This document shows positions 1-5,900 of a DNA stretch of 10,277 nt, one piece after another. The notes beneath the pieces were generated by a model, which worked only from the letters and a program-made list of their open reading frames with translations, ran no database searches and was not told the origin of the DNA. The DNA is from Candidatus Dadabacteria bacterium (GTDB taxonomy: Bacteria; J088), in contig RFIY01000075.1 in the NCBI GenBank assembly GCA_003695505.1, positions 1 through 10,277 of the forward strand. The letters are read 5' to 3'. Position 1 is the stretch's first letter; the number at the start of each line of letters is the position of its first letter. Position numbers and translations under genes: made by a program.

Positions 1-1194
1 CACCGGTCGCCAGGCGATCAATGAGCCGATGCTCCAGATCAGAACAACGGCAGAGACCGCGTGTGGAAGGGGTGGCGCCAGAACCAGCCAGAGTGGGGCT
101 GCAAGCAGACGCAACGGTTCGGAAAGCCGCAGCCAGGGAGGCTGCTCGAACACTGCATTGACGTTGACGAGCGTCCAGATCGTCCAGATGGCCAGGGCGG
201 CCTGCGCGGGCAAAGGCAGCTTTGGACCAAAAAACAACAGACCGACCGTCGCGGCGAGCGCCGCAGCAAACTGTACGAGCGCGTACAGCCGTCCGGGACG
301 TGGCGCGTCCGCATCGTAACGAAAGCCGTTCAGAGGCGTCTCCACCGGTGTGTCGTCGGCGACATCGGGCGGGTTCCAGTGCGGGGGCATGATCCAGACG
401 AGCAGCTTGTCTCGCCAGCGCCGGGCCTTGCGGGCCTTCTCGGCCAGCTCGACGAAGTAATGCACGTTGGCCCAGATCGGATTCCAGCTCCGCAAGGGCT
501 TCGTGACGCCATAAACGACCTCTTCGCCTTCGGGCTCGAACGTGCCGAACAGCCGATCCCAGATGATCAGCGTGCCGCCGTGGTTGCGGTCGATGTATTG
601 CGGATTGCAGCCGTGGTGTACGCGATGGTGCGATGGTGTGTTGAAGATCAGTTCGAACGGTCGCCACATCTGCCCGATGGCGCGGGTGTGAATCCAGAAC
701 TGATAGAGCGTATTGAACGACGACAGCGCCAGAAAGGCGATCGGATCCAGACCAAGCAGGGCGAGCGGCCAGTAGAACACGGCCGAGAAGAACGGCTGGA
801 ACGCGCCCTGACGCAGCGCAACGGTCAGGTTGTATTCTTCGCTCTGGTGGTGGGCGATGTGCGAGCCCCAGATGATGTTGATCTCGTGGCTGAGGCGGTG
901 AAACCAGTAGTAGCAGAAATCGACACCGAGAAACCCGACGATCCACGTCCACGGCCTGTCCATGGGCCAGTCGAACAGATGCCAGTTCTCGTAAATCAGG
1001 AAGTAGCCGAAGTAGATTGCACTTTTGGAGAAAACGACGGTGATCTGTTGCAGGACGCCCATGCTCAGATCGTTGATCGAGTCATTGAGGCGGTACCACG
1101 GCTTGCCGCGACGATGCGCGATCCACGCCTCGATCCCGATCAGCAGAAAGAAGACCGGGATGGCCAGCGCGATATAATTGACAGCTTGATCCAT
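1..1194 (-). CDS. Alkylglycerol-monooxygenase-like membrane hydroxylase (fatty acid hydroxylase/sterol desaturase superfamily), C-terminus cut by window edge
   Basis: The reverse strand reads open for 398 codons from ATG at 1192-1194 to base 1 with no stop. The in-frame stop TAA at 1204-1206 makes this ATG the only upstream start; the ribosome-binding site is weak. The superfamily is made of integral-membrane di-iron enzymes that hydroxylate or desaturate lipids. The histidine boxes are visible: HRLSH (residues 99-103), HIAHH (112-116) and HHRVHH (189-194), followed by the IDRNHGG stretch (201-207) and IIWDRLFGTFE (210-220). The sequences around the boxes closely resemble animal alkylglycerol monooxygenase (AGMO/TMEM195), recalled from memory, so an ether-lipid or related hydroxylase is the best guess. 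The substrate is unknown. Hydrophobic segments lie near residues 5-22, 48-70, 83-97 and 132-160, with a C-terminal set at about 303-397. It may be the last gene of the minus-strand block; 118 bp separate it from the lipoprotein gene. Confidence 0.93.
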   Translation of the reverse strand, partial: MDQAVNYIALAIPVFFLLIGIEAWIAHRRGKPWYRLNDSINDLSMGVLQQITVVFSKSAIYFGYFLIYENWHLFDWPMDRPWTWIVGFLGVDFCYYWFHRLSHEINIIWGSHIAHHQSEEYNLTVALRQGAFQPFFSAVFYWPLALLGLDPIAFLALSSFNTLYQFWIHTRAIGQMWRPFELIFNTPSHHRVHHGCNPQYIDRNHGGTLIIWDRLFGTFEPEGEEVVYGVTKPLRSWNPIWANVHYFVELAEKARKARRWRDKLLVWIMPPHWNPPDVADDTPVETPLNGFRYDADAPRPGRLYALVQFAAALAATVGLLFFGPKLPLPAQAALAIWTIWTLVNVNAVFEQPPWLRLSEPLRLLAAPLWLVLAPPLPHAVSAVVLIWSIGSLIAWRPV

Positions 1195-1312
1195 ACAGAT
1201 AGCTTACCGTGAATAAAGGAGTCGGAGGTAATTCGTCCGCGCTCGAAAGGGGGCCGCCGAAGTACCAATAAAGAGTCGTGCCGCGCTTGGCGGTTCCTGG
1301 TATCTGGTTGAG

Positions 1313-2863
1313 TCAGCGTGCACAACGGATGCCGATGTTTCCCTGCGAGCCTGGTGTGGCCCAGGTGCGCTCGGCGTTGCGGAGACGAAAGGTGTTCGCA
1401 TTCCAGTCTCCACCGCGCACGATGCGATTGGTACCACTTGCAGGACCCTGGGGATTCGTGGTCGCCGATGAACTGTAGTAGTTGGCGCCATACCAGTCGA
1501 AAACCCATTCGGCGACGTTGCCTGTGATGTCGTAGAGTCCGTAATCATTTGGAGCATAGCTGCCAACGCGAACCGTTGTGCCAACGCAAGTGCCCGCAGA
1601 CGGTTCGGTGTCGTATGGATAGAATGGCTGACCGAAATAATTGGCAAGCGAACAGTTCATCGTATTCCCGTTGGGGAATCGACGGTCCGTATGCCCACCG
1701 CGTGCGGCGTACTCCCATTCCGCTTCGGTCGGCAGGCGCCCGCCTACCCAGGAACAGTATTCGACTGCGTTGTTCCAGGTAACCTGCAGGACGGGACGCC
1801 ACGGATTCGTTCCCGTTGTGCTTCCATAGCCAAAGCTTGCGGCGCCGCTCCCCGGTGCGCCGCAAGCACCGGCATTCACGCAGGCCTCGTATGCGCCGTT
1901 GGTGACTTCCTTGCTCATCATCTGGAACGTGCTGACGGTGACCGTGTGAACCGGCAATTCATCTGCGTCGCCCTCAGAGAACCCGTCCCCCATCGAGAAG
2001 CTGCCGCCAGGAATCAATTGCCAGACGGATACGGATGTGAACGCACGGCTTGCCGGTGTCGCGTCGACATTGAGGGCTGCGTCGGATGCGCGCACCTCAA
2101 ACAGGTGCTGTTGCCCGGCCAGGCCGACGTAGGATTTTGGGCTGCTGCACGAAGACCAGGATCCGTTGTCAAGCCGGCATTCGTAGGTACATCCGGTTTC
2201 ACTGCAGGTAAACGTAAAGGTCGCGGAACTGATATCCGTGACCCCGGCAGGGCCACTCAAAATATTAGTATCCGGAGGCGTACAATCGCTCGTCGTGGCG
2301 AACACCGAAGGATTGGCGTCGTTGCAGTCCGTACCCAGGTCGCAGGCCGTTCCATAGCCGTCTCCATCATTGTCGACGCAATTGGTGCAACCGTTTTGCG
2401 TGTAGTTGTTCGGATCATTGTCACAGTAGTCCGATCCCGAAGGACAGCCGGTGGCATGAAAGACATCATGGCCATCCCCATCGGCGTCCGTGCAGACCAG
2501 CGGCGTACAACTGCTGACGTCATAGGCACTGCAATCGCTCTTGCACAGTGCTTCTCCGCTGACATATACACTGTCCAGATCCGAACAGGGGAGCGTATCG
2601 CCGTCGCAGACTTCATCTCCATCGACAACACTGTTCCCACAGGCAACTACTGCGCAGCGCTCCGCGCCATCGCAGCCGAACTCACATGTTTCCGACGTGA
2701 CCTCGCGGCAGCCCTGTGCGTTTTCACGACAGATGGTCAGCGTGTTTTCCGAGCAGGTTTGGCCGACGTTGTCACAAGCGTGTGTGCACACGTCGATCTG
2801 GAAGCGCGAAGACGGACTACAAGCCGACAGCAGGCAACAAATGAGCAGAAGCATGCGTAACAT
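1313..2863 (-). CDS. Cys-rich lipoprotein with FGE/SUMF1-fold C-terminal domain, probably not a working formylglycine-generating enzyme
   Basis: This is a 516-residue protein. The open frame extends to 2995, but ATG at 2861-2863 is chosen because AGGAG (plus-strand ctcct, 2872-2876) lies 8 nt before it and it begins a lipoprotein signal peptide with lipobox LSAC (Cys15). Ser at +2 suggests the outer membrane. Residues 26-72 are Cys-rich. Residues 74-119 match the CGN..V.DGDE.CDG...C..DC...D.SSC module common in myxobacterial secreted proteins. Acidic DxDGDG loops at 126-133 and 164-171 and DCNDANP at 179-185 resemble MopE-type metal-binding repeats. Residues 195-278 form an Ig-like domain. 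Residues 281-516 are an FGE-sulfatase domain, with GGRLPTEAEWEYAARGG (374-390), YDITGNVAEW (444-453), RGGDW (483-487) and the C-terminal IGIRCAR. True FGEs carry two copper-binding Cys just after RGGSW; here the stretch is NANTFRLRNAER. Enzymatic activity is therefore doubtful, and a binding or structural role is inferred. Confidence 0.92.
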   Translation of the reverse strand: MLRMLLLICCLLSACSPSSRFQIDVCTHACDNVGQTCSENTLTICRENAQGCREVTSETCEFGCDGAERCAVVACGNSVVDGDEVCDGDTLPCSDLDSVYVSGEALCKSDCSAYDVSSCTPLVCTDADGDGHDVFHATGCPSGSDYCDNDPNNYTQNGCTNCVDNDGDGYGTACDLGTDCNDANPSVFATTSDCTPPDTNILSGPAGVTDISSATFTFTCSETGCTYECRLDNGSWSSCSSPKSYVGLAGQQHLFEVRASDAALNVDATPASRAFTSVSVWQLIPGGSFSMGDGFSEGDADELPVHTVTVSTFQMMSKEVTNGAYEACVNAGACGAPGSGAASFGYGSTTGTNPWRPVLQVTWNNAVEYCSWVGGRLPTEAEWEYAARGGHTDRRFPNGNTMNCSLANYFGQPFYPYDTEPSAGTCVGTTVRVGSYAPNDYGLYDITGNVAEWVFDWYGANYYSSSATTNPQGPASGTNRIVRGGDWNANTFRLRNAERTWATPGSQGNIGIRCAR

Positions 2864-2871
2864 CCAGTGCA

Positions 2872-2876
2872 CTCCT
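2872..2876 (-). promoter_or_regulatory. Shine-Dalgarno that fixes the lipoprotein start
   Basis: On the reverse strand AAAGAGGAG precedes ATG at 2861-2863 with an 8-nt spacer. The longer frame starting at 2995 would overlap nothing useful and would bury the signal peptide 44 residues inside the protein, so this site decides the start. Confidence 0.8.
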
Positions 2877-2941
2877 CTTTCACATGACGGCGTGCGGTCG
2901 GGCTGGTTCCTGATATCACTGCGGCAGGCCGGCGAGCAGGC

Positions 2942-2984
2942 TGCGTCAGCATTGTGCTGCTGGAATCTTCCGGTTGCTGACGCA
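2942..2984. terminator. Perfect 10-bp inverted repeat behind the FG-GAP gene (attenuator or mRNA 3' hairpin, no T-tract)
   Basis: TGCGTCAGCA at 2942-2951 and TGCTGACGCA at 2975-2984 are exact reverse complements with a 23-nt loop. The loop contains a second small palindrome, GGAATCTTCC (2962-2971). On the minus strand the stem begins three bases after the FG-GAP stop codon (2988-2990) and ends about 80 nt before the lipoprotein start. No run of T follows on either strand, so it is not a classic intrinsic terminator. It could stabilise an upstream mRNA end, attenuate read-through, or bind a dimeric regulator of the lipoprotein gene. Confidence 0.45.
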
Positions 2985-2987
2985 TAG

Positions 2988-5900
2988 TTAGTCATGCCGC
3001 CTCCTGCGAAACTGGGTAAATCCGATCAGCGCAAACAGAACGAATGCCATGTCGAATGATCCTGCACCGGCCGGCGCAACGGAACATCCGCCGCCGCCCG
3101 CATTGATCGCGCCATCGGCGACGTCAGTACCGCTTGTTGCACCCTCACTGCCGCCACCGGCCGTGTCGGCCGCATCGTCGCCGCTGGTAGCTGCCGGGAG
3201 TGAACTGCTGTCCAACGGATCACTGCCTGCGGCGACCTCATCACCATCTGACGCGCCATCCCCATCCGTATCGGCCTTTTGTGGATCGGTATTGGCCGTA
3301 AACTCCTGCAGGTTCGTTAACCCGTCGTTGTCGGTGTCGAGCGCGGCATCGGCCGCAAGCGTTGGATCGAGGCCATGACTGACTTCGTAGCCATCCGGCA
3401 GGCCGTCGCCGTCGGAGTCGGCCTTTTGTGGATTCGTACCCGCGGCTTGTTCTTGCGTGTTGGTCAATCCGTCGCTATCGGGGTCTTTGGTGGCATCGGC
3501 GGAATCATCCGGGTCGAGACCGTTGGCGATTTCGTACATATCCGGCAGGCCATCGCCATCCCGATCTGTCAGCAAGGTGATCTCATTTGATGTGATCGGC
3601 CCGGCACTGCCACCGTCGGCATCGGCAACCGAGGCCAGACACCTGATCTTGTCTCCGGGTGTAAGGTTGCCGCTGTAGCTCTGTTGATTGACGCCCATCG
3701 CCGTACCGTTGATCTGCCAGTCATAGTTGATGATCAAGGCGTCGATCGGATCGTTGGCGTTCACCGAACAGGGAATCGTGCTGATGGCGCTGTACGGGCC
3801 GCCGTTGATCTGGACTGAATTCAACGTTGGGGCCACGTTGTCGACGGCGACAGAGGTTGGACTGGTCACCGATACCGTGTCGTCGTTGACACGCACCACG
3901 ACGGCAAAAGCCCCCGGCCCATTTTGCCCGTTGTAGGGGCAGTCGTAACGGTTCCCCTGACCAACGACTTCAAAACCGCCGTCGCCGTCACAGTCGTAGT
4001 CGTAGCTGAGCGTGTCAACCGGATCGTTTGCTGCTACGGTGATCGTGACCGTGCCAGCTCCCTCGGCGATTGGCCCCGCGTTGCTAACGCTGGTGATAGC
4101 GGGCGGGACATTGACGACCGTCACACCAACGGTGGCGGTGACCGATTGGTCAATTGAATCCCGCACCCTGGCCACTGCAGTCAACTGCCCCGGTCCGCCT
4201 GTGGCGCCTGCGTTGACGTCGCCGCAAGCGAGCTGGTACGTCCCGGGCGTCGCGCTCGACGTGGGTTCACCGAGCTCTCCGTAGGTGCCGTTGCCGTTGC
4301 AGTCGATGTCTACGGTGAGCATTTCATTCTCGGGATCGGCCACGGTCACGACGACCGCGTAGGCAGCGGCGGGATCGCCTTCGGGAATAGTGTCGATCGC
4401 TGCGGCGACAATTGCTGGCGGCGTATTTCTGAAGCGAACGTCGGCCGTTTGCCAGGCCTGGTGATTGGGTCGTAGCCATCGTCCCCAGTTTCCGGCGCCA
4501 TGCTGTGCGGCGGGTTCGTCCAAAAGACGGGCCCGCCAATGATAGCTACCCTGCGCGGGCAGCGTCACAATACTGCTGTATAACCGCGCCGCGGTGGTGC
4601 TGTCTGAAAACGTGATTTCGGTTACCGTCATGCCCCGGCCGTCGAACGGCACGGTCGCCGGTTTCACCTCGATCGCCACCGCGGTGGGGGTACGGCCAAC
4701 AACGGTTGCCGCCGAAACGGTTGCAACGAACCGGCCCGCAAAGGTTACGGCACCGGGAGACAGTGCTTTTGTGCCAGACAGCATCCATTGTCGCGCCAGG
4801 CCCGGACGCGCCCGCCCCTCGTTGGTGTAGTACACCATCGCGCGTCCGCTACCTGCGGCGCCACCCCAAAAATTCGAGGCGCCAACCAGCAAGTCCGGAT
4901 AGCCATCGCCGTTGATGTCACCGGATCCCGCAACCGCGTTGCCCCATCGGGCGTCGAGCGAATTGCTTTCGACAAACCAGACGGGCGATGTCCGCAGTCC
5001 TGTAGCACTACCGGCGTACAGGTAGGCGCGACCTTCGGCAGCCGTCGGGTTGGCATACAGGCGTGCACCAACCAGGATGTCATCATAGCCATCGCCATCG
5101 ACGTCTCCCGCGCCTGCGACCGAATAGCCAAGCTGCGCGTTTGCCTTGTCACCATCGATCACGGTCACCGGCGATGTGATCATGCCGGTGGCGCTGCCGA
5201 GATAGACCGCAAAACGACCCGCGTCCGCCAGTCCCGGCGGGTCGTAAAAGGCAGCGCCGGCGACGATATCGGCATAGCCGTCGCCGTTGACATCTCCGGC
5301 GCCGGCGACCGACCAGCCGAGCTGAGCCCCTGCGATCAGGCCATTCGCTGCCCACATCCGGGTCGCGACCGGTCCGGAAGCGCTGCCGGGGTAGACGATG
5401 ATGCGCCCCTGCGCGTTGTTGCCCGAGGCATTGTAGACGGGTGCGCCGACGACGATGTCATCGTAGCCGTCGCCATCGACGTCGCCGGCGCCGGCCACCG
5501 AATAACCGAGTTGCGCACCAATTTGATTTAGTTCAAAAAACGTCAATGGCGTCGACTGTGGCCCGCTGCTGCTGCCGGCGTAGACGAAGACTCGGCCTTC
5601 GTCCAGCTCCGGCGCATCGTAACTGTTTGCGCCGACCACGAAGTCGTCGTAGCCGTCGCCATTGACATCGCCGGCACCGGCCACGGCTGTGCCGAAGAAC
5701 GCCCCCGCCAGGTCGCCGTCGATGATGCTCAGAGGGGCACCGAGCAAACCGGTAGCACTGCCCGCGTAAACGTACACACGCCCCGCATTGCCACCGTTGC
5801 TGTTGTCGAAGTTTCTTGCGCTGATGGCGACATCGCCATAACCGTCTCTGTTGACGTCGCCGATGCCGGCGACGGAGAACCCGAGCTGTGCGCTTGGCTG

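Noticed and set aside
61-1212. Plus-strand open frame of 383 codons across the hydroxylase region
   Set aside because: It lies antisense to a frame with all the conserved histidine boxes and membrane segments. Its own product is charged, without domains, and shares codon boundaries with the true gene, as expected for a GC-rich shadow.
1691-2860. Plus-strand open frame of 389 codons across the lipoprotein gene
   Set aside because: It is antisense to the FGE lipoprotein, which has a lipobox, a Shine-Dalgarno site and family motifs. The plus-strand product shows no recognisable domain.
2864-2995. N-terminal 44-codon extension of the lipoprotein
   Set aside because: It would overlap the FG-GAP stop codon and place the lipoprotein signal internally, while ATG at 2863 has an ideal ribosome-binding site.
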